Shown in pieces: positions 7,641-15,243 of a DNA stretch of 64,000 bases. Made by a program: the position numbers and the translations under genes. Source of the stretch: JAPUDS01 sp964536265. Lineage in GTDB: Bacteria; Patescibacteriota; Saccharimonadia; Saccharimonadales; Saccharimonadaceae. Location of the stretch: NCBI GenBank assembly GCA_964536265.1, contig CAZHVV010000001.1, positions 1-64,000 of the forward strand, written 5' to 3'. The number at the start of each line of letters is the position of its first letter. Position 1 is the stretch's first letter. The notes under the pieces are model-generated. The model had not been told where the DNA came from. It ran no database searches and was given only the letters and a program-made list of their open reading frames with translations.

Positions 7641-8984
7641 TTACTTGCGTATGTTCTTCAGTGCGCGGCGTGATGCTGCGTAGCTGTAAGCGCCGTAACC
7701 GAGTGCGCTCGACCCGAAGATGCTAGCGATGAGGCCAGCAGGACCCGTACTTGGGATTTCTACTGGTGTTTCCTCTTCTTTACAATCAGCAGGATTCTTT
7801 GAGTACAACTTGTCGTTGAAATCAGTTTCCTTGATTGTTACAGGGTATACATTGTCTTCTAGACGGCATACTTCAATTGTCTTTGCTTCTTCACACTTCT
7901 TCGTGACTGTGACGATTGCGTCATCAGTCTTATCGCCATAGTCAGTTTCAACTTTGGCAATGTTCTTGAGAGTGTTAACTCCACAAACAGCGAGTTTGTC
8001 GTTGCTATTTACTATAGCAGTGAAGGTGACAAATGCATTCACCCCAACTGTGTACGAACCAATATTTGAGCCTTCAGAAAACAATTTTTCATTCAGGCTG
8101 TACATATTTGGGTATACATAGTTTGAGTTTTGCAATTTTGCTGAGCCAGCAACATACGTCATACCAGCAGGGAGAGTGTCTTTAATTATGACATTCTCAA
8201 GTGTTGTCTCACCAGTGTTTTTAAAAGTGATTCGGAAATCAACTTTATCACCAGGGTTAACGCTAGCGGTTTGACCATATGTTGTCGTACCTGATTTGCG
8301 GACATCTTTTACGATACTGAAATCAGGAGTTGTCGCGAATTGTGGTTTAATCTTGTATTCAACATAACTGAGGTACTGGAAACAGCCAGGGATAATACCA
8401 TCACCAGCCTTTTCGTAGCCCAATTTTGCTCCAGAGCTTGTTACGAGACTATCGGGAAGCAATTGTCCGCTACCACCGGCTGCGTATCCGTTATTGTAGA
8501 TACGAGCGCTACCAGGGACATATACAAGGCTGAACTCTTTGCTACTCTTGAAGATAACCTCATCCCAGACTTTTACTGGGTCAGCGTTATCTGCCGATAC
8601 GTAGTTAGTAACAGCAAGGGTAGTACCTGTATTCGATGGCATGCCAACGAGTGCACGCGTGTTTAGAGCCTTAAGATTAAGGTTATCAGCTGCGTTGTTG
8701 TGAACGACCATGCGGATCGTGTATGTCTTGTCTGCCTCAACGTTTGCGACGTCACCAACAGGATCAGATGTTTCGATAGCACGTGCAAAATTGCGTTCGT
8801 CACCATCGATTGGGTTATTTGTTATTGAATTAAACGTGACTTTTGTAGCCGGGTGTTCAATCGTATATGTTGTACGACTTGGTCCCCATGCAAAAGCAAA
8901 AGCAGTTGCTGTACCAGCTACCACAAGGGCAGCTAGAACGACAAAACGCTTTGGCGCTTTGCGGATTATTGAAAGTAAACTCAT
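7641..8984 (-). CDS. Secreted DUF11 surface protein with IPSTG sorting signal
   Basis: A 447-residue exported protein: N-terminal membrane segment VVLAALVVAGTATAFAFAW, a first beta-rich domain (about 40-215), a DUF11/TIGR01451 domain (about 222-290, with ITFKNTGETTLENVIIKDTLP), a second beta domain, and a C-terminal EIPSTG motif followed by a hydrophobic segment and the basic tail SRRALKNIRK. The layout is that of a cell-wall-anchored adhesin or stalk protein. AAAGGA lies about 10 nt before ATG 8984. It shares its sorting-signal style with the proteins at 4042 and 40102. Confidence 0.85.
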   Translation of the reverse strand: MSLLSIIRKAPKRFVVLAALVVAGTATAFAFAWGPSRTTYTIEHPATKVTFNSITNNPIDGDERNFARAIETSDPVGDVANVEADKTYTIRMVVHNNAADNLNLKALNTRALVGMPSNTGTTLAVTNYVSADNADPVKVWDEVIFKSSKEFSLVYVPGSARIYNNGYAAGGSGQLLPDSLVTSSGAKLGYEKAGDGIIPGCFQYLSYVEYKIKPQFATTPDFSIVKDVRKSGTTTYGQTASVNPGDKVDFRITFKNTGETTLENVIIKDTLPAGMTYVAGSAKLQNSNYVYPNMYSLNEKLFSEGSNIGSYTVGVNAFVTFTAIVNSNDKLAVCGVNTLKNIAKVETDYGDKTDDAIVTVTKKCEEAKTIEVCRLEDNVYPVTIKETDFNDKLYSKNPADCKEEETPVEIPSTGPAGLIASIFGSSALGYGAYSYAASRRALKNIRK

Positions 8985-9096
8985 AGTAGATATTCCTTTC
9001 TTAGAATTGTTACTATATAAAACTTATTTGCATCTTTTCGGGTCAGATTGTTAATGTTCCTCATGCGAACAGTACGGTAAAACTCGGTAGTTTCAT

Positions 9097-9123
9097 GTCA
9101 AATCATGTCGTTGCATATATAGA
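9097..9123 (+). repeat. Inward-facing inverted repeat, left copy
   Basis: CATGTCAAATCATGTCGTTG then CATATATAG. The right copy at 10826-10848, read on the minus strand, is CATGTCAAATCATGTTATTT then CATATAG. The pair brackets the GC-rich 9190-10512 gene. The right copy overlaps a minus-strand promoter, so the likeness could be two related promoters rather than ends of an element. Confidence 0.5.
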
Positions 9124-9132
9124 GTGTTGTCG

Positions 9133-9179
9133 CCGAAGCGACTCTCGACCTACCTGGAGGGTAGGGAGAGTCGCTTCGG
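9133..9179 (-). terminator. Strong hairpin terminator of the GC-rich gene 9190-10512
   Basis: A 14-bp perfect stem (CCGAAGCGACTCTC with GAGAGTCGCTTCGG) topped by a CCTAC/GTAGG stem, 10 nt after the stop codon. Confidence 0.8.
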
Positions 9180-9189
9180 ACAGAGACAG

Positions 9190-10512
9190 CTAGCAGGCCG
9201 GGTTGTTCTCTGCGCCTGGTTCCTTGCATGGGTCGATCGACTTCGTCGCTGTTGCCTCAGGAGGCGGCGCCTGGGTAGGTTCGACTGTACGCGTCTTCGA
9301 CGGTTCCGGCCGTGGGGCCGGGGTGTATGTCTTGGAAGGCGTATTGCTCGGCTTGGTCGCCGGTTCCGTCACTGGAGGTGCCGGAGTTGACGGCCGAGGC
9401 GCGTTGGACTGTTCCACTGGATGTTGCGACGGGGTCTTCGTGTTCGACGTCGTCGGCGGAGCCGTTGTTGGCGGTGCCGTCGTGGGCGGAGCCGTTGTTG
9501 GCGGTGCCGTCGTCGGAATCGTCGGCGTCGGAGTGGGCTTCGGCTTCGGGTGCTTGGGCCGCGGTGGCCGAGTCAGACCCGGGTTGCCACAGTCAGCGCG
9601 AACACTGGTGTCCCAGTAGATCTTGCCGTCGGTTCCGACGTAGACCCACCAGACATCACCAGCATCCTTACAGCGGCTACCAACTTCGCGTTGTGCCTCG
9701 CCGGTGCCCGAGTTGTAGAAGGTATTCCCATCGAAACAGGATTCCTTCATGAACTGGACAGGGATGAACCCTTCACCGGTCAGTGCACGCTGACGTTCAC
9801 TCTCGGGCATGCCCATGAGTGACTTCAGAATGTGCTTCCGTACCGCTCGTTCTGAGCCGTTCTTGGGGTTAGCCAAGACACGGCCCAAATCTTGCTGGGT
9901 ACGGATGGTTCGGCCGACGAAGGTCTCGGGACCGTTGTCGTAGGGGTTCTTCGACCAGTCGATATCCGCGACACGGATTTCGCCGGCCTGCCAGCCCTGC
10001 TCAACCAACGCTTTGGCCAAAATCTCGGCCGCTTCGTCGTTTGTCAGGGCGAGTGGGACAGCGGTGACGGTGATGTCGCCATTTTCAAGCGACACGAGAC
10101 GAGATGTCAGTGACCCGATACTCGACTTGAGCTGATCGGATTCCTCCCTCAGCTTGCTAATCTCTCCTCGGAGCTCGGCGATAGCCTCGTCCTGCTCGAT
10201 GTCCTTGGCGCTGATGGCCTCTACTCGTTTGGTGAGTTCCGCCAGTGTGCTGTTGCGCGTGGCCTCCGCCGCGTCGAACTGCGCCTTCAAGTCGGCCTTC
10301 ATCGCCTCGACATCTCCGACTGACGTTGCCGCCACGGGGACATTGAGCGAAGAGGGCATGAACTGGAAGACGAGCAGTCCCGCGAGGAGTACCACAGCAC
10401 CAGCGGCGACCACTGCACCAGAGCGGCGCAGGGCGACAGGCTTGACGATGAAGATGTAGGCCAGCACGCCGATAACGGCGATGATCCCGCAGACCACTAT
10501 TAGGGTCCACAT
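9190..10512 (-). CDS. GC-rich membrane-anchored protein with coiled coil and Pro/Thr tail
   Basis: A 440-residue protein not recognised as a named family. Two N-terminal membrane spans (about 2-24 and 32-54), a coiled coil (about 65-135, with AELTKRVEAISAKDIEQDEA and AELRGEISKLREESDQLKSS), a globular region with Cys (about 140-320), then a Pro/Thr-rich tail with four PTTAP units and a final Cys-containing end. Base composition is much richer in GC than the flanking genes, with codons such as GCC, GGC and ACC, which points to transfer. Start ATG 10512 has AAGGAGAT 6 nt upstream; longer frames lose this site. It has a ~320-nt structured leader and a strong terminator of its own. Confidence 0.8.
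   Translation of the reverse strand: MWTLIVVCGIIAVIGVLAYIFIVKPVALRRSGAVVAAGAVVLLAGLLVFQFMPSSLNVPVAATSVGDVEAMKADLKAQFDAAEATRNSTLAELTKRVEAISAKDIEQDEAIAELRGEISKLREESDQLKSSIGSLTSRLVSLENGDITVTAVPLALTNDEAAEILAKALVEQGWQAGEIRVADIDWSKNPYDNGPETFVGRTIRTQQDLGRVLANPKNGSERAVRKHILKSLMGMPESERQRALTGEGFIPVQFMKESCFDGNTFYNSGTGEAQREVGSRCKDAGDVWWVYVGTDGKIYWDTSVRADCGNPGLTRPPRPKHPKPKPTPTPTIPTTAPPTTAPPTTAPPTTAPPTTSNTKTPSQHPVEQSNAPRPSTPAPPVTEPATKPSNTPSKTYTPAPRPEPSKTRTVEPTQAPPPEATATKSIDPCKEPGAENNPAC
9454..9513 (-). repeat. 30-bp tandem repeat coding PTTAPPTTAP
   Basis: Two near-exact copies of a 30-bp unit (9454-9483 and 9484-9513) inside the GC-rich gene encode the Pro-Thr-Thr-Ala-Pro run; each unit is itself two 15-bp halves. 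Such repeats change copy number easily. Confidence 0.8.
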
Positions 10513-10832
10513 GTGAATCTCCTTCCCCCGTAGGGTGGTTGGATGGGGCAGGCGCCCCTGATAAATCAGGAGGGCTTTGGCCCCTCTTAACTGTCCCACG
10601 GATCGGGAGCAGCCGATAGCCGGCGACTATGTCGTCAGCTCTCGTGCCGCTCCCGAGGGAGATTCAAGAAACTAAACTGCTATCTCTTGGTCTGCGCGAG
10701 TTACGAGCAACTAAGTCGCTCAATCTACTCAAGCGCAGCGCGGCACGTACGTCATAGCCACCGCAGATTTGCAGATGCGGCAACTTGGCGACGTGACGGG
10801 CCACGCTACGCTTGAAGGCGCAGCTATATGAA
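10513..10832 (-). promoter_or_regulatory. Long structured leader of the GC-rich gene
   Basis: About 320 nt without a convincing gene. Several stems can be drawn: 10729-10740 with 10804-10815 (TCAAGCG/CGCTTGA plus AGCG/CGCT), an inner CCGCA/TGCGG pair at 10761-10780, CGGGAGC/GCTCCCG around 10606-10660, and CCTGATAAATCAGG near 10556. I match it to no known riboswitch. 10862-11049 beyond it is AT-rich and I see nothing definite there. Confidence 0.4.
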
Positions 10833-10848
10833 ATAACATGATTTGACA
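10826..10848 (-). repeat. Inward-facing inverted repeat, right copy
   Basis: Partner of 9097-9123: on the minus strand CATGTCAAATCATGT is identical in both, and a CATATA(TA)G block follows after 5 nt in each. It runs across the -10 and spacer of the leader promoter. Confidence 0.5.
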
Positions 10849-10861
10849 TGTGTAACGTCAA
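10833..10861 (-). promoter_or_regulatory. Promoter of the GC-rich gene 9190-10512
   Basis: On the minus strand: TTGACG (10861-10856), 17-nt spacer, TGTTAT (10838-10833). The palindrome CATGTCAAATCATG lies in the spacer and could be an operator. Confidence 0.5.
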
Positions 10862-11049
10862 TATAACGCTACACTACCAAGTTATTAACGTACCTCATCT
10901 CCCGATAAGCAAGGTTTATAAGTTTTCCCACCTCTAGACTTGCAAATCGTTGATGTTCATAATTTATCATAAACACAAACAAATGTCAATACTTTTTGCC
11001 ATAAAACCTAAAAACCACAACCATCATAAAAACAAATATAAACCTGTCA

Positions 11050-11286
11050 CTAGCGACTAAAGGTCTGAACTAGTCCGTATATGACAAGAACCATAAACCC
11101 ACCAATTCCTACACCAATAGCAATATTACGAAGCAGTTTCTTCCGTTCATAGAGCCATTGAATGGCAGGGTGACGGATTTTTGCCTCAATATGGTGGATA
11201 ACGGGCTTGTTTTGACCAGCAACACCAGTCGTCTTGGCGTCCTCACCACTGTAGCGCTTATTTCGCTTCTTGTGCTGTTTGCTCAT
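11050..11286 (-). CDS. Small basic membrane protein, conserved type
   Basis: A 78-residue protein: highly basic N-terminus (MSKQHKKRNKRYSGEDAK), a middle segment HHIEAKIRHPAIQWLYERKK, and one C-terminal membrane span (about 53-74). The KKRNKRYxGxDAK start is familiar to me from Saccharibacteria proteins of unknown function. Start ATG 11286 was chosen because TGGTATAGT ends exactly 6 nt before it, giving a leaderless message; the upstream extension runs through a promoter and terminator and is rejected. Confidence 0.75.
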   Translation of the reverse strand: MSKQHKKRNKRYSGEDAKTTGVAGQNKPVIHHIEAKIRHPAIQWLYERKKLLRNIAIGVGIGGFMVLVIYGLVQTFSR

Positions 11287-11358
11287 ACCACTACTATACC
11301 AAACTACAAAAAAATCGCCCAAATGGCGAGAATGTTTCTTTAAAAGGTGGGTTGCCCG

Positions 11359-11407
11359 GTGGGGCGTGAGAGAAGGGGAACTGAGGTTCCGAATCTTCAC
11401 GCCCCAC
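11359..11407 (-). terminator. Hairpin terminator of the GC-rich gene 11422-12099
   Basis: GTGGGGCGTGA (11359-11369) pairs with TCACGCCCCAC (11397-11407), with an inner GGAAC/GTTCC hairpin. On the minus strand a CCTTTTAAAG run follows. Same design as the terminator at 9133-9179. Confidence 0.75.
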
Positions 11408-11421
11408 ACGGGAGGTACCCA

Positions 11422-12099
11422 TCAGCTGATCTTGCCCAACAGGGCCTTCGCCTTGGCGACGATGGCTTCTGCAGTGGACCGCTTCACCGTCACGGCCTTG
11501 ACCTTGCTTCCGTCGAAGGTAGCGATGACCTTCTCGAGGTCAGTCTTCTCCGTAGCGAAGCTTGCCTTGTTGACCATGTTCGCCGGGGCGGACTTGGCAT
11601 TCGCGGCCGCGAGGTCGCGCAGGGCGGTGTCGCGTTCCCTGATGGCGGTGTCACGCTCGGTGGTCAGGCTGGTGATCGAGGCGTTCTGGCCCTTGATCTC
11701 AGTCGGCGTACCGTCGTTCTCGACCTTGATGCGGATCGGGTCCGAGGGGTCGGCAAAGAGGCGCAGAGCTGCGTTCTTCTGACCGTCCGAGTAACCGGTG
11801 TGCGTCATGATCGTGTGCCAGGCATCCTTCAACGGATCCGACGAAGTCGTCGGGGTTCCGGTTCCGAGAGCCTTGGCCGGCTGGCCACCGCTCTGGGAAT
11901 AGACACCTGCCGCGAACGCCATGAAGGCATCCTTGTCGTTGACGATCTCAGAGACCGCCTTGAGGCCGGTGACCACGACCTTGTTGTTGAGAGTGGGGTC
12001 ACCCTCAAGAACGGCGATGCCAGCGGCGATTTCGTCGCTGAAGTCATCGATCTGTCCGGTCACCTTTGCCTGGCCAGCGGCTGCGCTGAATGTTGCCAT
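11422..12099 (-). CDS. GC-rich protein of unknown function
   Basis: A 225-residue soluble acidic/alanine-rich protein, not recognised. It has no signal peptide or membrane span. A helical, probably coiled-coil stretch (about 140-170, TTERDTAIRERDTALRDLAA) separates an N-terminal domain (1-130) from a basic C-terminal tail. Base composition is GC-rich like 9190-10512 and unlike the AT-rich flanks. Start ATG 12099 has AAGGAGG 7 nt upstream; the frame continues up through palindromic non-coding DNA, which is rejected. Transfer from a high-GC donor, perhaps an actinobacterial host, is an inference. Confidence 0.78.
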   Translation of the reverse strand: MATFSAAAGQAKVTGQIDDFSDEIAAGIAVLEGDPTLNNKVVVTGLKAVSEIVNDKDAFMAFAAGVYSQSGGQPAKALGTGTPTTSSDPLKDAWHTIMTHTGYSDGQKNAALRLFADPSDPIRIKVENDGTPTEIKGQNASITSLTTERDTAIRERDTALRDLAAANAKSAPANMVNKASFATEKTDLEKVIATFDGSKVKAVTVKRSTAEAIVAKAKALLGKIS

Positions 12100-12187
12100 G
12101 ATGTCCTCCTTGGGGACTCGTGTTGTGTGGGTTGTATTTAGTTGTAATTGTAATTTATTCAATTTTTTTACTTCTGGAATACTTCCC

Positions 12188-12332
12188 ACACAATGTTCCT
12201 CGAGGCGGTTAGGCCAACATTGTGTAGATAACAAGCATATTGCGAAAATACGCTCATAATCTACACAATGTTCATCCGACGCTGATGTAGCTGATGGGTA
12301 TGGTTGTGCGAGTACAAATACTCGAGCACAAC
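12188..12332 (-). promoter_or_regulatory. Palindrome cluster upstream of the GC-rich gene
   Basis: Three alternating copies of a 10-mer: ACACAATGTT (12188-12197), AACATTGTGT (12216-12225), ACACAATGTT (12263-12272). The outer pair 12216-12272 forms 26-nt arms (22 of 26 paired) around a 5-nt loop. A separate inverted repeat GTTGTGC..GCACAAC lies at 12303-12332. Copies 1-2 and 2-3 would form exclusive hairpins in the leader; alternatively they are operator sites. The rest of 12100-12416 is AT-rich with nothing else definite. Confidence 0.6.
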
Positions 12333-12419
12333 ACTGTGAATGTTCGTACTGAAATTTCTTCCAGCACGACGTCATTGTATCATAAACTTTACATTATGTC
12401 AATAAACATAGAGTAAATG

Positions 12420-12449
12420 TTGACGGATATGTGGTGGGAGTGCTATGCT
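12420..12449 (+). promoter_or_regulatory. Promoter for the 12483 gene
   Basis: TTGACG (12420-12425), 18-nt spacer ending TGC, TATGCT (12444-12449). Confidence 0.65.
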
Positions 12450-12482
12450 GAGCGTGAAAATAAGTATAAAATAAAAAACACA

Positions 12483-14687
12483 ATGTCATCTGAAAATTTC
12501 CCTCCGACATCACCGGAACAAGATCAGCCTGCCACTCAATCAAGAGCAGAGGCTAGAGAAGCTGTTCGTGCTTTGCTTGATATTACAAAGCTTGAGGAGT
12601 GGCGTGCGCTTCAGCGTGAGCAACTGGCTGAGCTACGTAAAAATGCCCCGATAGGCAGCAACGAGTATGTAAAAGATTTTGAGAGCACGATAGATGATAA
12701 TCTACGTGATTTTCTGAAACAACACGGTGTAACCGAAGATTCACCATTCTACACTCAAGCAAAAGATGGGTATAGAGAGCTATCGCTTGACCGCATTCAT
12801 GATGATGAATGGTATATACCCCCAACCTATCAGTACGGGGTTATGTCGACAGATAAGGTATCTGCCAGGGAAAAAGCTATACAAGTTCTGAATATCTCCA
12901 GCGATGAGCTTGCGCGTAGTGAGAATATAACAGTACATAAAGAAGAGTTAGAAAGAGCGCAGCAAGCATATAGTAAAAAACTAGCAGAGCGTAGCAAGCG
13001 AATGGGGTTATTTGAGAGACCTCGCACAATAGCTGAAATGGCTGAAGCTCGCGCTGAAATAGCAGATTACGTAGGTAAACTTGCAGCTGAGATGATGGAT
13101 GATTTTGAAGCTCAGGGCATAGATTATGATAAACGCGTCGATATGGTTGGTGCATTTATAGATGCCGAAATGGCCGCTACTGTTGAGGGTATGGAAGCGA
13201 TTCGGGCAGATGATTTCCGTGGCCGGAGCAAGGTAATGCAACGAGGGCTTGAAAAATGGGCGTCTTGGGCGACACCAACCGTAGAGAGAGAAGAAAATGA
13301 ATCACGCGTACATCATTTTGGACGTAGTGTTCTGAAAAGTATTACGACTCTAAACACATGGAAAAAAGCAGGGGCGTTTGCTGCGGTGGGTGGGCTGGCC
13401 GGAGTATTCACTGTTCCATTTGTTGGCCTTGTCGGTGGTGGTGCGGTTATTGTCGGTGGCGCGACACTATTAGCGCGACAGATAGCCCGAGGACTGGTTG
13501 GAGCAAAGCTTGATAGTGCTGCTGGTGCCGAGACAATCGCAAAACAACAAGCAGATGAAATACTCTTTCAGATGGCAGAAGATTCTGAGGCCGCTGACAC
13601 AACTCACGATGATTTACTGGAACTTGCTGCAAATATGGCCGAAGGTTACAGAAAACACAACAGGAACCGTTTGATAGGTGGTATAGGTATATCACTAGCA
13701 GTGGGTGGTGGCGTTGGGTCACTCATAAATAATTTTCTTGATTTGGATATGGCTTTCGGGAAACTTAATGATGTCGTACGAAACATTTTTGGCCACGGGA
13801 GCCAGCAGTCTCCAGTTATTCCTACGACGGGTCCGTCTGGCGGAGCTGGGAGTGGTACCGGTAGTCAGGGCGGTATGGTTGGTGGGGAAATACCATCGGA
13901 TAAGCCAGACATAGGTGGGGCTCATAGCCCTGATGTCAATAAAGGCGAAGTAATAAAAGATTACCTCAAAGAGCATGGTGCTGCTCGACGTATTGACGGG
14001 GGTGAAGGCTGGCTACAGACCTTTAAAGAGCTTGGCATGTCACCAAGTGAGAGACGTGCATTTTTGGAAGAATACGGCGATGATTTGCTCAAAAAGTTTC
14101 CGAAAGTCACGTATGAGATGGAAAATGGCGAGCCAGGGATTTTGATGACGAAAGATGGCAAGATGCCGTCTGAGGTCCTGAAGTATATTGTTGAACATGC
14201 GGACAAAGAAGAGTATATTCATTTGCCAACCGACACAGAAGTACCTGCGGACTCTGTTGATGCTGCGCAACCGAGTGAAAGTATAGTGCCGCAAGAAGGC
14301 CCTGAGCAGGAAGTTGGCAATGACAGCACTGGCGGAGCGACAACCATTGAGGCGGCGAACAAACTGGTCGATACCCAAGAGCTTGTACCAGCAAATACAG
14401 TCAGTAACGGCGAGAGTTTATATAGGACGTTTGGAGAGCTGAAAAAAGCCGGTGTTATAGACATACCTGCAAATAAATACGGACAATTCATGAGAGAAGT
14501 AGGACCAGCAATTCATAATGATGCAGCAGTTAACAAATATAGCGATGGGTCGTCGGTTGTCTATCAGTATCGTCGTGCACCGTACGATTGGCGATTTTAT
14601 AAGTCACCTGACGGTAGGCTACCTGCAAGCGTGATTCGCACTATTGAGCGGATTGCACGCCAAGGTGCTTATACCAAAGCGGCGTAG
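12483..14687 (+). CDS. Large membrane protein with duplicated C-terminal domain
   Basis: A 734-residue protein of unknown family. The N-terminal ~280 residues are charged and helical (cytoplasmic), then a Gly-rich double span (about 295-345, AGVFTVPFVGLVGGGAVIVGG), another span (about 400-425), a Gly/Ser/Pro linker with IPTTGPSGG, and two copies of an ~85-residue domain: about 497-580 (VIKDYLKEHGAARRIDGGE through MPSEVLKYI) and about 640-730 (PANTVSNGESLYRTF through LPASVIRTI). The tail is probably outside the cell. The start follows the promoter at 12420-12449, so an in-frame ATG within that promoter is rejected. No Shine-Dalgarno. Confidence 0.8.
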   Translation: MSSENFPPTSPEQDQPATQSRAEAREAVRALLDITKLEEWRALQREQLAELRKNAPIGSNEYVKDFESTIDDNLRDFLKQHGVTEDSPFYTQAKDGYRELSLDRIHDDEWYIPPTYQYGVMSTDKVSAREKAIQVLNISSDELARSENITVHKEELERAQQAYSKKLAERSKRMGLFERPRTIAEMAEARAEIADYVGKLAAEMMDDFEAQGIDYDKRVDMVGAFIDAEMAATVEGMEAIRADDFRGRSKVMQRGLEKWASWATPTVEREENESRVHHFGRSVLKSITTLNTWKKAGAFAAVGGLAGVFTVPFVGLVGGGAVIVGGATLLARQIARGLVGAKLDSAAGAETIAKQQADEILFQMAEDSEAADTTHDDLLELAANMAEGYRKHNRNRLIGGIGISLAVGGGVGSLINNFLDLDMAFGKLNDVVRNIFGHGSQQSPVIPTTGPSGGAGSGTGSQGGMVGGEIPSDKPDIGGAHSPDVNKGEVIKDYLKEHGAARRIDGGEGWLQTFKELGMSPSERRAFLEEYGDDLLKKFPKVTYEMENGEPGILMTKDGKMPSEVLKYIVEHADKEEYIHLPTDTEVPADSVDAAQPSESIVPQEGPEQEVGNDSTGGATTIEAANKLVDTQELVPANTVSNGESLYRTFGELKKAGVIDIPANKYGQFMREVGPAIHNDAAVNKYSDGSSVVYQYRRAPYDWRFYKSPDGRLPASVIRTIERIARQGAYTKAA

Positions 14688-14734
14688 TATAATAACAAGT
14701 AACTACTAGCAATAAATCACAAAGGAAGAGAAGA

Positions 14735-15157
14735 ATGTTTCAACTAGACGATCAGTTTTTGCAAGATGTTGGCCTAGGAGCAATGCCAGAGGAGCAGAAA
14801 AAAGCGTTTTTGCAGCACATATATAGTGAACTTGAGTTGCGTGTTGGCACAAAATTGTCTGAAGGTTTGAGTGATGAACAAATGGCTGAGTTCGAATCAT
14901 TCATCGACAGAGTGGCTGACAAAGTTGAAGCGTGGTTCGGCGAGCACCTACCAAATTATACCGAGCAAACAGATTACCAGGAGCTAAAAAAGACGGCTCC
15001 AGCCTCTGCCTCAGCGCTTGATGTACTATGCGAATATGGTTCACTGAAGTGGCTTGAACTAAATCGACCAGACTATCGTGAGGTCGTTGCAGCTGAGCTT
15101 GAGAAAATGAAGCAAGAAATTACTCAGAACAAAGATAGCTTGCTCGGCGCGGTGTAA
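14735..15157 (+). CDS. DUF5663-type protein
   Basis: A 140-residue acidic, all-helical protein. The N-terminal ~70 residues (FLQDVGLGAMPEEQKKAFLQ, then LELRVGTKLSEGLSDEQM) match the DUF5663 pattern common in Saccharibacteria, of unknown function. AAAGGAAGAG precedes ATG by 6 nt. It sits 47 nt after the membrane protein gene, likely in the same transcript, and ends at a terminator. Confidence 0.82.
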   Translation: MFQLDDQFLQDVGLGAMPEEQKKAFLQHIYSELELRVGTKLSEGLSDEQMAEFESFIDRVADKVEAWFGEHLPNYTEQTDYQELKKTAPASASALDVLCEYGSLKWLELNRPDYREVVAAELEKMKQEITQNKDSLLGAV

Positions 15158-15182
15158 GAATAGACGTTTAACGATGCTTACT

Positions 15183-15210
15183 AAAAATGGCGCCATGTTG
15201 CGCCATTTTT
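15183..15210 (+). terminator. Terminator between DUF5663 gene and fmt
   Basis: AAAAATGGCGC and GCGCCATTTTT form a strong stem with a 6-nt loop; symmetrical A/T runs allow use on both strands. Confidence 0.9.
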
Positions 15211-15243
15211 GATTTGTAAATCACAATAGGCTGTTGCTGGGTG

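Noticed and set aside
9190..10510. Open frames on the plus strand opposite the GC-rich gene
   Set aside because: High GC lengthens antisense frames; only the minus frame has a ribosome site, spans and a coiled coil.
10600..10660. SRP RNA-like GGGAGCAGCC string
   Set aside because: The conserved SRP tetraloop and flanking helix are missing.
10664..10861. A 65-codon minus-strand open frame in the GC-rich gene's leader
   Set aside because: It overlaps the structured leader and promoter, and has no ribosome site or recognisable domain.
12208..12214. GTTAGGC resembling an integron attC/attI core
   Set aside because: No partner GCCTAAC at the right distance and no integrase seen; the match is 7 nt and may be chance.
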